A DNA stretch of 64,000 bases. Origin: Seminavis robusta. Lineage: Eukaryota > Bacillariophyta > Bacillariophyceae > Naviculales > Naviculaceae. Of this stretch, positions 31,421 to 41,817 are shown one piece after another. The notes under the pieces were generated by a model. It was not told where the DNA came from. It searched no databases and saw only the letters and a list, made by a program, of their open reading frames with translations. Position 1 is the stretch's first letter; each line of letters opens with the position of its first letter. The stretch spans positions 63,737 through 127,736 of the forward strand of contig CAICTM010000039.1 in assembly GCA_903772945.1 (NCBI GenBank). Direction: 5' to 3'. A program made the translations under genes and the position numbers.

Positions 31421-32575
31421 ATGAAGGAGGGATTCGGCAATGGTCTGCATGACATGTACCTTGAGTGTGCCGAACGAAACCTTGATCCTGCTTGGAAGAT
31501 TGATAAGCCAATCGACTTTTTTCGTTTCCGAGAGAAACTTGCGAAGCAGATGTGCCAATACACACCAACCACTCGAAAGTATGCTGGTGACGAAAACTTT
31601 CGAGTGGCAACAAAGCAGCCTCAGAATCGCCGGTCTCCAACACCAAGACCAAACAAGCGAAAGCTACCCACTCCATCATCAAGCAGCCATTCCACCACTT
31701 CCACATTGTCGGCGCAGGATGTTCAGGATGCAAATGGCAGATTGTGTGGCAGACTTGATAAACTCTGCGCTCATATGGATTCGGTTAAAAGACTTCCAAA
31801 GCACAGAACCAAGGTTTGTGTTGTTTGTGGTGGCGATTCAGCTCACATCTGCAATCTGTGCAACAAGGTGATGCATTTCCAAGTTCCAAAGAAGAAAGAT
31901 GGCCAACCAGATAATGGCATGGTGACTTGCTTCGTTCGTTACCATGACACCTCTTTCTTTGGTTTGTGCCGGGATGATTGGGAGATCCGAGGAATCAAGC
32001 GAATTGGTGCTTCCCAGCGCCCGAAGCAATGCAACAACATGCTCTGGAAATGATTGACTTGCACAATCAAGCCCTCCACAATGACGCATTGAAGATCTCT
32101 GCCTCCGACTCTCCTCCTTCCACCACCAGCACTGCGCCTGTGGCTACCCTCAACAACAGAGCTTCCTTGGTGGCTAACAAGCCAAGCGACAATACCAATG
32201 ACGACTCTGAGAATGATGAGTTTGCTGATTGTCCAATGCCTGGCTATCGAGCCATGTAGCGTTTTTTCGTGGTTGTGGTTGGGTGTTGAATGAATGAATT
32301 ACTGATAACATCATCATTGTGATGTTGTCAGAGCCAATCAAGAGATCGGATACTAATGCCTAGGCTGCTGCTGCTGCCCATGCCTCCAATTCTGTCCTCT
32401 TGGCTTCTTGCCTCTCTCAAGACGATTGTGGGAGCAAAGTCTTCTTGTTGTTGTTGGAAGCGCACCAGGTGGCTGATGATGAGTGGTTGACGACGTGGAC
32501 TGTGGGCCGTGGCTGTGGATGTTGTAGCGGATTAAAAAACAATCTATTGAAGCAGCTACCATGTCCCACCATCTG
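31421..32575 (+). mobile_element. 5'-truncated piggyBac-like transposase remnant (copy 1)
   Basis: The coding part starts in MYLEC....DPAWKI and FFRFREKLAKQM blocks, followed by a YAGDENFRVATKQ block, a Pro/Ser-rich linker, a Cys/His cluster (CVVC, HICNLCNKVMHF, CFVRYHD) and FFGLCRDDW. This order suits the C-terminal end of piggyBac-type transposases, which end in a Cys-rich zinc-binding domain. The catalytic DDD core is absent. The last codons (…CPMPGYRAM, stop at 32260) lie in another frame from the Cys cluster. From 32079 to 32415 the sequence is identical to the second copy at 41040-41376, and weaker similarity continues to about 32575. No TTAA-flanked end was identified, so the family call is moderate. 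Confidence 0.5.
32302..32331. terminator. conserved 12-bp stem hairpin after the piggyBac-like ORF
   Basis: CTGATAACATCA pairs with TGATGTTGTCAG across a 6-base loop with one G-T pair. The same structure occurs at 41263-41292 in the second copy. Its position about 40 bases past the stop suggests a 3' end signal of the element transcript, though its role is a guess. Confidence 0.5.
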
Positions 32576-32681
32576 TTTTATTAATAGCTATGCTGCCTAC
32601 TGCTCTTAATGTACTATTAATAGCTGCAGCTGTGGACAGTGTCCCGGCAGAACTTACTTTTCACCAGCAACCCAGTTGCCA

Positions 32682-33169
32682 CTGGTGATGGGCAAATACA
32701 CGTATTTTAAGTTTTGATACGTATAATACGTATAATACTGTATTATACTGTATTAACCTATGGTCTGTCTTCCCATGCACATTATGTTGTGCATTCTACA
32801 GTTCGAAATAGTCTCATCAACAAGATTGTGAAGATGCTGCTCTATTGCTATGTCAACTTGAGGCTTTCAAAGTCTCTTGAACCATCTGGGAATCAGTCGA
32901 TGGCAGCTTTTGCAGAGCTCTTACTGCTGATTTAGACCAGTTCTTGGTAGATCTAGGCCTTGATGAGGATCTAGGCCTTGATGAGGACGATGCAGCATCT
33001 GTAGCCAAGTCTAGTGGGCCTTGGGAGGGTAAACTGGATAGCTAAGACCTCCAAAACTGGCAGTAGTAGTTAAATACGTATAATACGTATGTATTGAAGT
33101 TGGGGACCACGTATTATACGTGTATTATACGTATGTATCAATGGGTGTATCAAAGGGGCGCCCATCACT
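32682..33169 (+). mobile_element. hAT-family element, internally deleted, with perfect 8-bp target duplication
   Basis: AGTTGCCA occurs at 32674-32681 and again at 33170-33177, directly flanking a 488-bp unit whose ends read (CTG)GTGATGGGC and, in reverse, AGTGATGGGC. An 8-bp duplication and a CAGTGATGGGC-like end are typical of hAT transposons. Inside, near 32810-32880, HSTVRNSLINKIVKMLLYCY followed by VNLRL resembles the extreme C-terminal dimerisation region of hAT transposases, which points to + orientation. The rest of the transposase is absent, so it could only move with enzyme supplied elsewhere. TACGTATAATACGTA-type blocks recur just inside both ends (32719-32745, 33075-33140). The intact duplication suggests a fairly recent insertion. 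Confidence 0.8.
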
Positions 33170-33475
33170 AGTTGCCAGTACTTGTGGCCAGGACCAAACG
33201 ATAATAACAAAGTACCAGATGCGTGTGTTGATGTCCTTGTCATGCTATGGTCACCAACTTTGAAACTGGTGTTCAGAGTGAGTTTGTTGGCATGTGACGT
33301 GTTTTTTTATGGTGGGGAGCGCTTGTGACTGACTTTTTCTCAATCCCGAGTTTCAAAATGCTCACTGAGCGCTCGAGCGAGCGCCTTGAAACGTGGGTGA
33401 TCGGCCGTTATACACGTTACGACTGTACGCTCACAACTTCCCTCGAACCATCATTCCATTCCAACGCTTCAGAAC

Positions 33476-33566
33476 ATTGACAAGACAAGCAAGAGACAAC
33501 AAGCACAAGACGACAAGACGACAAGTACAAGACGACAAGCAACAAGACGACAAGCACAAGACAGCC
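33476..33566. repeat. ACAAGACG microsatellite-like tract in the leader of the 1458-aa gene
   Basis: Irregular repeats of ACAAG and ACAAGACG fill about 90 bases and end about 40 bases before the ATG at 33607. The strand carrying the gene is nearly free of T here, giving an unstructured A/C/G leader if transcribed. Confidence 0.75.
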
Positions 33567-33606
33567 TCTACTAAAGACATCACCTCAGCTTCCAGAGCTC
33601 CCAACC

Positions 33607-36600
33607 ATGGATCCCACCACCGCCCATGAATTGGAAGAAGTGGACTCATCGAACAAGGAGAATGAGCACCATGTGGTTGTGGCAAAGATGAGAGACTCGG
33701 ACTCAAGAAGCCCAAGAAGCCCTACTCTTGCGCGACGAATTCTACAGCATGTTAAAGCAGGTACTTTGGCCAAAAGCACGTACCCAATGCCTCCATCTGC
33801 TACACGCGTAAAAATCCGCCGAAAACTAAGGAAGAAGCGCCACAGTGGAGAAATGCCAGGCAGTGAAGAAGACACGGTACAGTCACCATCCAAACGACGA
33901 CGTCTATCGCCCGACAGAGACAAAACAGAAGAAACAAAGGAAGCAACAAAGGAAGCCGATGAACCAGAAGCTGAGAAGGAAGCCGAAGAAGATGATGATT
34001 CCTCCAAGGACGACACTGCCAACCAGAAGCCAGCTGCCGTTGCCAACAAGGAGACCGTTGCCAACAAGGGAACTGATCATCCAAAACAGAATACTGGAAC
34101 GCCTAAAGTTCGACGTAGAGTCAGACGTGGCCAGCCTGACACTTGGTTGCAGGCACGCAACAAAGCCAAAGCTCTTGAGTCTCAAAAGAATGGTTCCTCC
34201 TCCAAGGACCTCACCAAAAAGAAACCGGCTGCCAGTGTCAACAAGGAGACCGACCAGCAAAACACTGGACCGCCTAAAGGGCGACGTAACAAGCCACACA
34301 ACAACGACAATGCAGTTGAGTCTCAAGAGAATGTTGCCTCCTCCAAGGAGCTCACGAACAAGGAACCGGCTGCCGGCAAGGAAACTGATGCGCACAAAGC
34401 AAATCCTACCTGCAAAACCGTCGAACCAGAAGAAGGAAAGCCCACCGAAGAATCACCAAAGAAGGACATGGATACAGTTGAAGAGGTCCTTGACGGAGAT
34501 ACATCTTCTGACTCTGTCCTGGGAACCACCTATTTGAAGGACAACTCGAATGATATCTCATTCAATTTGTCCAAGTCCAGCGCCGAATCATCTAAGAAGT
34601 CAAACAAGTACATCTCAGGGTCATCGACCGATTCCAAGGACAATTCAGCGCAAGAGGAGGAAATGCAGTGCTCTCCAGCCAAGGATGTCAGTTCGCGACT
34701 AGGAACTTCCATCGATCTGGAAAAATCACCAATTGTGGCTGGCCCCCCTTTGAGACTCTCTGACATATCTGCCATAACTCAAGCTGATGAGGATGGAGAT
34801 GACGATGCGGACAAGCCCAATGTCCTCTCTTCGAAGTCAGAGGCCTCGCTTCGACGAGAACAGGAACGACTGGCAAAGGAACGCCAGCAAAACCACAACA
34901 AGAATGGTGACAAGACCGATTCCAGCCACGACAAGGATTCCATGGAGACTGCTCAGAGCCCTCAGTCTCGCCGCCGAAGCCGAAGTAGAGACCTAGATTT
35001 GATGCCGAGGAGCCCGAATCCAAGGCCTCTTCAGCGTTCGAAGACAGACAGTGCTGTTGCAAGACCCCCTGCTCGTGAACCGGATCCTCCACGGTATCCT
35101 CTGAGGTCACACTCCACCAACAATGTGGCAAGAAAGGACAGTGCTCCAGTCCTACCGGTCCGTCGTCCTCCAGTGGATACTACCGCATTGAAGACTGCAC
35201 GACAACGACGACATCCGCGTCGTCCAGTGGATGCCGCCGAATTGCAGGCTGCAAAACTCAATCTGGTTACCGGACGCAGCCGCCCGCGTTGCCGAAAACT
35301 TATGGCTGGAGGAAAGACAGGAACATCAACTGCGGGTTCTGCTACTTCTGCTGGTGCCGAAAGCAAAGACACTGAGCCAACTTCTACTACTGGTATCGCT
35401 GGAGGAAAGGTAGGAACCGCCTCTGCGAGCGACGAAACGGTATCACCGGCAACAGGGAAATCTGCTACTTCTGCTGGCACTGAAAGCAAAGAGGCTGAGC
35501 CAACTCCTACTTCGGCTGGAGGAAAGGCAGGAAGAACCTCTGTGAGTGGCGACGCGACGGCGGGAGCTTCTGGTATGGCTGGAGGCAAGACAGGAAGTGC
35601 CTCCGCGAGCGACAAATCTGCTACTTCTGCTCGTGCCGGCAATTCACCGTCTACAGGGAAATCTGATACTTCTGCTGGCGCCGAAAGCAAAGAGACTGAG
35701 GTGGCACCTACCGTGGCTGGTGGACATGCAGGAAATTCCAAGGAGGCTGAGCCAACTTCTACTATGGCTGGAGGAGCTGGAGGAAAGGCAGGAAGTGCCT
35801 CTGTGAGCGGCGAAACGACGGCGGGAGCTTCTAGTGGCAACGACAATAGCAATCAGTTGGGTGGACTCGTGTTGGAAAAGAATGACAAGGAGGCTGGACC
35901 GACTCCTACTACAGCTGGAGGAAAGGCAGGAAGCGCCTTGTTGAGCCACAAAACCAAGGAGGCTGAGCCGACTCCTACCGAGGCCGAGGCTGAGCTGATC
36001 CCTACCATGGACGATGACGATGATGAGGATAGCGAACCAGCTGCTTCCGAGACAAGCGACAAAGCCGACAATAGCAATCCAGCAAGTGGCGACAGTGAGA
36101 AGGAGTCAGCCTTGAGTCCCAAGAAGATGGCGGGGGCATCTGTTGCCACAGCAGCCACTGGTGGTTTAACTGACACCAACAACAAAAGCAGCAAGGTACT
36201 CGCTATGGACGATGACAACAATGACGGTGCCGGTGACAATACTGCTACCAAGAAGGCTGAGGCGATTCGTGGAGGAAAGACAGGAAGCACCTTGTTGAGC
36301 AACGAAACCAAAGAGGCTGAGCCAACTGCCACTACAATGGGTGGAGGAACGGCAGGAAGCTCCTCTTGCGGCGACAAAACCAAGGAGGCTGAGCCGACTT
36401 CTGGTACTGGTAGAGGCAAAGGCAATGCAGGCGACAACAAGCATGTGTGTCCTGCAAGATGTGGAAAACGTTTTGAGAGCCAAGCAAAGCTTGATGAGCA
36501 TCTGCTTGCTGTAGCTGGTGCCAAACGAAGTGGAAAACCAAACCAACATTGGAAAATTGCTGAAGCACGAGGCCTCATGATTTCAACCAAAGCCACAAAG

Positions 36601-37983
36601 AAAAAGCTGCAGCTGCGATCGGTGGAGTCTCTTCGTGACCAGCTGAAACTTGGAACCCTCATGAAGGATGCGGTTGATGAATTGAACTGCGACCTTTCAA
36701 TTGACAACCTTGGGGCCCTATCCAAAGCGAATCGTGATGAGTTGGAGCAAATGATGAACATGCGGGCTGACCTTCTCAGACTATTGAAAGCACAGGAGAA
36801 GGGGGAAATAGATCCTCCACTATCGGAGGAAGAAATCAAGAACATGCAGATTGATCATATCACCGCAAAGATTGAGAATTTGGCTAATCTTGCCATGGAT
36901 GGATGGTCGGTTCATGACACTCGGAAAAACCACCCAAACTCCATTGTCAGCGCTGCCCAGCAACCACAATTCGTGCCCCCCGAAGAGAATCTCAAAGATG
37001 GTAGTGGCCACATCAGAGCTATCTTTTCGGTCCAAGGAGTGACCAAGTCCCCTGGCTACAACTGTCTGACTGATACCATCAACACGATTCTTGGAAAGCG
37101 TGTCTTGAAGGTCGACCAAGTCAAACAAGAAATCCGGAGCCAAGCAAAGAAGCCAGGGCGGCGTTCAGCAAAGACAAATGCTTTGGTGACGGTCACCCGG
37201 CTCGAAAACCTTGCTGTCGTCTTGCCAAAACTCACCAATGGTGATTGCATGCTGGTGTCGATGTTTCAACCACAAGCCAAATCACCAGATCATCCGGATG
37301 GCAAAACACCAGCCCAGCTGCAGAGGAGGAAGGCAGAAATCAAGGAGGACTTCATGAGTGCCCCACCACGTTTTGGGGTTCTATTCAGCTACAAACAGGG
37401 ATGCTACATTGCTTCTGCGTCACTTTTTGATGCGGCGGGGAAAGAGCACGGGCACTGCTTCTCCTACAATGCAGGAGCCAGTGCAGTTTGTGACGGGACA
37501 TTCAAAACTGCCCACACCATTTCTGATGAGGATCGTCAAAATTTTTCTGAAGATGACTGGAATCAAAAGCTTTGTGCTGATTATGGAGATCACATCAAGT
37601 GCATAGAGCTCAAGTGTGTCTACCAAGTCCGTGTGAAATTCGACAGTGTTGTGAAGGGAAAATATCCTCATTTCATTGGCTGGGAAAAGTACGGAAAGGA
37701 TGCCGGCAATAGCATGACACTCTGGAGAGCTCAAGCCTGCAGCAAAGTCCTCCGGGGGCTCCAGGGGTGGAATGATGATGATGACGATGATGATGATGAT
37801 GACGAGCCAACTCAGTGGGTTTGCTCAGCAGGCTGTGGTGAGAAGTTTCGAAGCCAGGAAGATGAGAAGAAGCACATCAAGGAGATGGCTGCAAAGTCCC
37901 GATCATCTGCCACCAAGCATGCCCAACGCTGGGCTTCTATTGAATGGCTAGAGAAAACTCTCGAAGACTATCAAGCTCGTTGA
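33607..37983 (+). CDS. 1458-aa zinc-finger protein with a papain-like peptidase-type domain
   Basis: A single exon from the ATG at 33607. Residues 1-560 are Lys/Glu/Ser/Pro-rich and disordered, with basic clusters. Residues about 565-930 are degenerate repeats of an AGGKAGSASVSG...ESKEAEPTPT type. A C-x3-C...H finger (VCPARCGKRFESQAKLDEH, about 947) follows, then helices rich in Lys and Glu. The domain shared with the 703-aa protein spans about 1130-1340. It contains GYNCLTDTINTILG (Cys1153), LTNGDCMLVSM, FSYKQGCYIAS and EHGHCFSYNAGAS (His1283, Asn1288). The Cys-then-His-then-Asn order with a GH-x-x-x-Y-N block is what papain-fold peptidases show. A ten-Asp run and a second finger (WVCSAGCGEKF) end the protein. 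Function unknown; peptidase activity is inference. No signal peptide, so probably nuclear or cytosolic. Confidence 0.82.
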   Translation: MDPTTAHELEEVDSSNKENEHHVVVAKMRDSDSRSPRSPTLARRILQHVKAGTLAKSTYPMPPSATRVKIRRKLRKKRHSGEMPGSEEDTVQSPSKRRRLSPDRDKTEETKEATKEADEPEAEKEAEEDDDSSKDDTANQKPAAVANKETVANKGTDHPKQNTGTPKVRRRVRRGQPDTWLQARNKAKALESQKNGSSSKDLTKKKPAASVNKETDQQNTGPPKGRRNKPHNNDNAVESQENVASSKELTNKEPAAGKETDAHKANPTCKTVEPEEGKPTEESPKKDMDTVEEVLDGDTSSDSVLGTTYLKDNSNDISFNLSKSSAESSKKSNKYISGSSTDSKDNSAQEEEMQCSPAKDVSSRLGTSIDLEKSPIVAGPPLRLSDISAITQADEDGDDDADKPNVLSSKSEASLRREQERLAKERQQNHNKNGDKTDSSHDKDSMETAQSPQSRRRSRSRDLDLMPRSPNPRPLQRSKTDSAVARPPAREPDPPRYPLRSHSTNNVARKDSAPVLPVRRPPVDTTALKTARQRRHPRRPVDAAELQAAKLNLVTGRSRPRCRKLMAGGKTGTSTAGSATSAGAESKDTEPTSTTGIAGGKVGTASASDETVSPATGKSATSAGTESKEAEPTPTSAGGKAGRTSVSGDATAGASGMAGGKTGSASASDKSATSARAGNSPSTGKSDTSAGAESKETEVAPTVAGGHAGNSKEAEPTSTMAGGAGGKAGSASVSGETTAGASSGNDNSNQLGGLVLEKNDKEAGPTPTTAGGKAGSALLSHKTKEAEPTPTEAEAELIPTMDDDDDEDSEPAASETSDKADNSNPASGDSEKESALSPKKMAGASVATAATGGLTDTNNKSSKVLAMDDDNNDGAGDNTATKKAEAIRGGKTGSTLLSNETKEAEPTATTMGGGTAGSSSCGDKTKEAEPTSGTGRGKGNAGDNKHVCPARCGKRFESQAKLDEHLLAVAGAKRSGKPNQHWKIAEARGLMISTKATKKKLQLRSVESLRDQLKLGTLMKDAVDELNCDLSIDNLGALSKANRDELEQMMNMRADLLRLLKAQEKGEIDPPLSEEEIKNMQIDHITAKIENLANLAMDGWSVHDTRKNHPNSIVSAAQQPQFVPPEENLKDGSGHIRAIFSVQGVTKSPGYNCLTDTINTILGKRVLKVDQVKQEIRSQAKKPGRRSAKTNALVTVTRLENLAVVLPKLTNGDCMLVSMFQPQAKSPDHPDGKTPAQLQRRKAEIKEDFMSAPPRFGVLFSYKQGCYIASASLFDAAGKEHGHCFSYNAGASAVCDGTFKTAHTISDEDRQNFSEDDWNQKLCADYGDHIKCIELKCVYQVRVKFDSVVKGKYPHFIGWEKYGKDAGNSMTLWRAQACSKVLRGLQGWNDDDDDDDDDDEPTQWVCSAGCGEKFRSQEDEKKHIKEMAAKSRSSATKHAQRWASIEWLEKTLEDYQAR
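35290..36420 (+). repeat. degenerate coding repeats in the 1458-aa gene
   Basis: A unit of roughly 60-110 bases reading GGAGGAAAGGCAGGAAG with variants, followed by GCC-GAAAGCAAAGAGGCTGAG and a Pro/Thr run, recurs at least eight times in the same frame. Copies vary in length and order, as expected from unequal exchange in a disordered region. Confidence 0.75.
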
Positions 37984-38589
37984 AAGATGACTTGTCATTC
38001 AGATAAACTATATGAACTAGCCTCAAAACGTTTGTTGGGATCTTTTAAATGTACTTGACGCCAGTTGTTCACACCTTCGTCATCCTACCGGTAGCTAGCT
38101 TAGTCTCTGTTGCAATCTTCTGCAACGCTCCTGTAGTTGTTCATAGGCACCGCACTCCTGGAAGCTTGTGTTCTTGTGTTTCTCGCACTGGTAATCCTTC
38201 CGTGCAATGGCTCTCATGCAGCCAAGAACAGGTTGGAATCCAAGATTTTTTCCCAATGATGTCTGTAGCTTGTTGGAACTGGAGCAGAACAACCACCCAC
38301 CAAGCCACATCCCACCTGCATTGACTGAATTTTTATGTAGAGCAACATTTCTTGGGCAGAGAGGAACAGCAACTTCTGAGAAGACAGAAAGTTGGTGTAG
38401 CAGAGATCGTGCGCTGTCCTCCAACGAATCAAATGTCGCAACATGTCATTGTTGATGATTGGAGATGCTTGACATGGTGAACGGCACTGGCACTGGCATT
38501 GGCAGCAAGGCGTCGCAATTTCCCAACCTGTACATCTCAAAGATCAGCATGGCTGAAATCTTGCTGCACTGGATATCAACTACATGTAT

Positions 38590-38930
38590 CTTCTAGAGCA
38601 TATCTACGATACCCCTACTGGGAAGCTTATCGAGACAAGGAGATAAAGATGGACGAACTGAAAGCAGAAAAGCAAGCCCAGAAGAAAGAAAGCCCAGAAG
38701 AAAGAAAGCCCAGTACCATTAGTACCGTAAGGCATCCCATTCTATTAGAAAGTGCTTCCAATAAACCTCCTTACCGAACTTGCCAGCTCTGTGGGGGCAC
38801 CGCACCTGAAACCCTTGCCCAGAAGCAAGCCCAGAAAGACCAGTGCCACGAGACATCCCGTTCTAGTAGTCAGTGCTTCAAGACATCCCGTTCTAATAGT
38901 AAGTGCTTCCAATAAACCTCCTTACCGAAC
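38590..38930 (+). pseudogene. fragment of the 703-aa gene family with internal duplication
   Basis: WEAYRDKEIKMDELKAEKQA is close to WEAYRDCKKKMHELKAEKQA of the 703-aa protein, at the end of its main domain. After it, a block with CTTCCAATAAACCTCCTTAC occurs twice (about 38755 and 38907), as do AAGCAAGCCCAGAA and CATCCCGTTCTA. The fragment is a short piece of a third family member, rearranged by local duplication. It lies 0.6 kb downstream of the 1458-aa gene on the same strand. Confidence 0.6.
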
Positions 38931-40375
38931 TTGCCAGCTTCCAAACATATTCAGGCTCGCTAGCTAGCTAGAGCTAGCCAGAGCGTAATCTAAGGAGCAA
39001 AGCCAGTGGTACAACTGTACAGTACACTCATTCCCTTGGTTTCTTGCTTGTGTAAATGAATCAGTTATTATTATGATGATTATTATTATTCCCTTGGTTT
39101 CTTGCCTGGTTGATGGAGCTGTCGAGGGCCGAGGTTGACTGCATGGTTGCTCTGCCTTCTCCATGACATTCATTGGCAAGAGACACCAAAGGAAGCCGAG
39201 GAGGCATTTGCGCGTGCACAGAAGGTGTTCAAGGACAAGGCAGACGGAGATGATGCCTTGGATAACAGGTTTCAAACAACCTTGATGTTTCATTGCTTTA
39301 GTGGCAGGTACCACGTTCCCAACTTACGAATGTGCTTTGCGATTGACGCCGAGGACTTTGAAGGACCTAAGAAAAGGAGCCTTAGTCACCCACAAATTGT
39401 CAGCAAAGACAATCGTCTCAGCAAACGGAGCAAGACCACAGTCGGGTAGACCAACATGATCCCGTCTCTCGTGGAAGCAGCTCGTGGTATGTGCTGGTCT
39501 CCCTTGATTTGACCAGAGTGTCATCTCTTGAGGGGTGCTCCGCCCGGCCGGGGCAAAGTGCATGCACTATGTGCCACCTCCAGCCACACCACCACCCTGA
39601 GGGCCTGGCTGCATGGTTGCAAAACAGCCATTCCTACTATAAATCAACCTGCCTCCGGCAATCCTGTTCTTACACAGCCAGTTCGTGGTTTGGTGGTCAT
39701 TTGATGGCTCCTCCTGTCTTCTGCGCATGGCGTCTCTTGCGTCGGAATGGACAGCTTTTGCTCCAGCTGCGGGCGCCTGAGTCACTCAATCGAGGATTGC
39801 TCCATCAGTGTCTGTTGCATGGGGACGATTGATTCAAGCATGTACATGATGCATCTTGGTATGCTTGGATTGGGCTAGTCTAGTTTGGTCACTTGTCACA
39901 CTGATAACCTTATAGCTTGTATTCCCATTAGAAAAGTCAACACGAAAGATATCTCGAAACACTTGATTCCAGTGTAGGGGAATGTAAATGGCACATCTTG
40001 TTCCAGTTCCGTGCCGGTGCCCAATCTCCACACAGCATGAATCAAGGTGCAAAGCAGTTAAATGTACACATCATCGTACATCGTAGGTCACGACGGCAAA
40101 ATATTGGAATCCAATTCAAGAGCATCCCGTTCTTGTAGTGGCAATTTGTGGTTGTTGCTTCTTCATACCATCGTTGTGTTCCCTACCGGTATCCCCAGCC
40201 ACGCTATCATGAAAGTTAGCCCTCATTACAAAGCCCGGACAGTGTTGGTAAACCTGAGGCATGCAGTGTTTGGGCAGTCAGCTGTCCCCCCGTAACGTTC
40301 AGTTGACACTGCAATATGACTCAGTGAGAAGCCACATGGCAGCTCGTCGTCGCAGTTAAATACTGGCATGCTCCA
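38931..40375. other. repeat-rich intergenic stretch, no supported gene
   Basis: CATTCCCTTGGTTTCTTGC occurs near 39027 and in a close variant near 39088, separated by an ATT-rich tract. A 100-codon + frame ending at 39449 (containing ETPKEAEEAFARAQKVFKDK) has protein-like composition but no ATG and no recognised domain; it may be a remnant. The rest shows nothing definable. Confidence 0.4.
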
Positions 40376-41737
40376 ATGCTCCACGCGAAGGTCATGGCTG
40401 TGGTGGTTGCCTATGACATGTACCTTGAGTGTTGTGAAGGCAACCAAAAGGAAGAATGGAAAGTCAAGAAACCAGTCAGCTTTTGGCGCTTCCCTGAGAA
40501 ACTGGCAAAGCAGATGTGCCGGTACAATCCAATCCATCGAAAATATCCTGGAGACCAAAACTTTCGTGTTGCCACAAAACAGTTGCATTCAAAAAGGAAT
40601 CCATCCCCACCAAGATCAGCCGTCAAGCACAAGAGAGCACCAACTCCTGACTCAACAGCTTCTACTCTGACACCTCAGGATCTTGTTGATTTCAAAGGCA
40701 GATTGTGTGGCAGACTTGATGGGCTTTCTTCTAATATGGCGACAGTGCAAATGCTTCCAAACCAAAGAAGCAAGATTTGTGCTGTCTTTGGCGACAACTG
40801 TTCCCACATCTGTGTCAAGTGCAACAGGGCCATGCATTTCAATGAGGTACAGAAGAGGAAGAACAAGGATCGTGTGGTTGATGACAGCATCACTTGCTTT
40901 GTCCGGTGGCATGATACTTCTTTCTTTGGCTTGGCCAAGGAAGATTGGGAATTGAGAGGAATCGAATCCACAAGAGAGATTGGTGCTTTCCTACCAAACA
41001 AACTCGAGAGAATCACGCAGAAGCAATGGTTGACCTCCGCAATGACGCATTGAAGATCTCTGCCTCCGACTCTCCTCCTTCCACCACCAGCACTGCGCCT
41101 GTGGCTACCCTCAACAACAGAGCTTCCTTGGTGGCTAACAAGCCAAGCGACAATACCAATGACGACTCTGAGAATGATGAGTTTGCTGATTGTCCAATGC
41201 CTGGCTATCGAGCCATGTAGCGTTTTTTCGTGGTTGTGGTTGGGTGTTGAATGAATGAATTACTGATAACATCATCATTGTGATGTTGTCAGAGCCAATC
41301 AAGAGATCGGATACTAATGCCTAGGCTGCTGCTGCTGCCCATGCCTCCAATTCTGTCCTCTTGGCTTCTTGCCTCTGGAGACGTTGTGAGTGTTGTTGTT
41401 GCTGCTGCTGAGTGGATGGCTGCTGCTGCCGAGCGAACGTGCAGCAGTCGACCATGGCGCTGCTGAGTGGTTGTCGATGATGACTGCCGTCGACAACAGA
41501 TGAGTCAGTAGCCTGTTGTCTTCTTGCTGCCGCTGCTTTTCGGCGACGACGACAACAACAGCAGCAAGATGAGTGCGAGTGGAGTCGAGCCAGTTTGTGT
41601 GTGTGGTGTCCACAACAACAGATGAGTCAGTTTGTGTAGAAAGAGTACTAGCTAGTATCGTACCAGCTGCTGCTGTGGATGATGCAGCGGAATAAAGAAC
41701 AATCTATTATTGAAACAGCTATTGTCGCGCACCATCA
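40376..41737 (+). mobile_element. 5'-truncated piggyBac-like transposase remnant (copy 2)
   Basis: Same order of blocks as copy 1: VAYDMYLECCEG, FWRFPEKLAKQMCRY, YPGDQNFRVATKQ, a Pro/Ser linker, a Cys/His cluster (HICVKCNRAMHF, CFVRWHD) and FFGLAKEDW. The first CxxC of the cluster is CAVF here, so one likely zinc ligand is lost. The tail ends in the same CPMPGYRAM and stop (41220), in another frame. The upstream coding part differs clearly from copy 1, whereas 41040-41376 is identical to it. Weaker similarity resumes at about 41674-41737 (GCTGTGGATGATGCAGCGGA), which marks the likely outer limit of the element. A hairpin like that of copy 1 lies at 41263-41292. Confidence 0.5.
41263..41292. 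terminator. hairpin after the second piggyBac-like ORF
   Basis: Identical to the hairpin at 32302-32331: CTGATAACATCA pairing with TGATGTTGTCAG. It is part of the 337-bp identical block. Confidence 0.5.
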
Positions 41738-41817
41738 GGTTTGGCTATTGGAGTTGCGGGAATACCGGTTTTACCTGTTCATCAGGCAGTTCCAACTGTT
41801 TTCTTTTGGAAGAATGA

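Noticed and set aside
35853-36845. 330-codon leftward frame and a 273-codon neighbour (35031-35852)
   Set aside because: Antisense shadows of the repeat region in the 1458-aa gene; Ser/Leu/Pro-rich composition simply mirrors the coding repeats.
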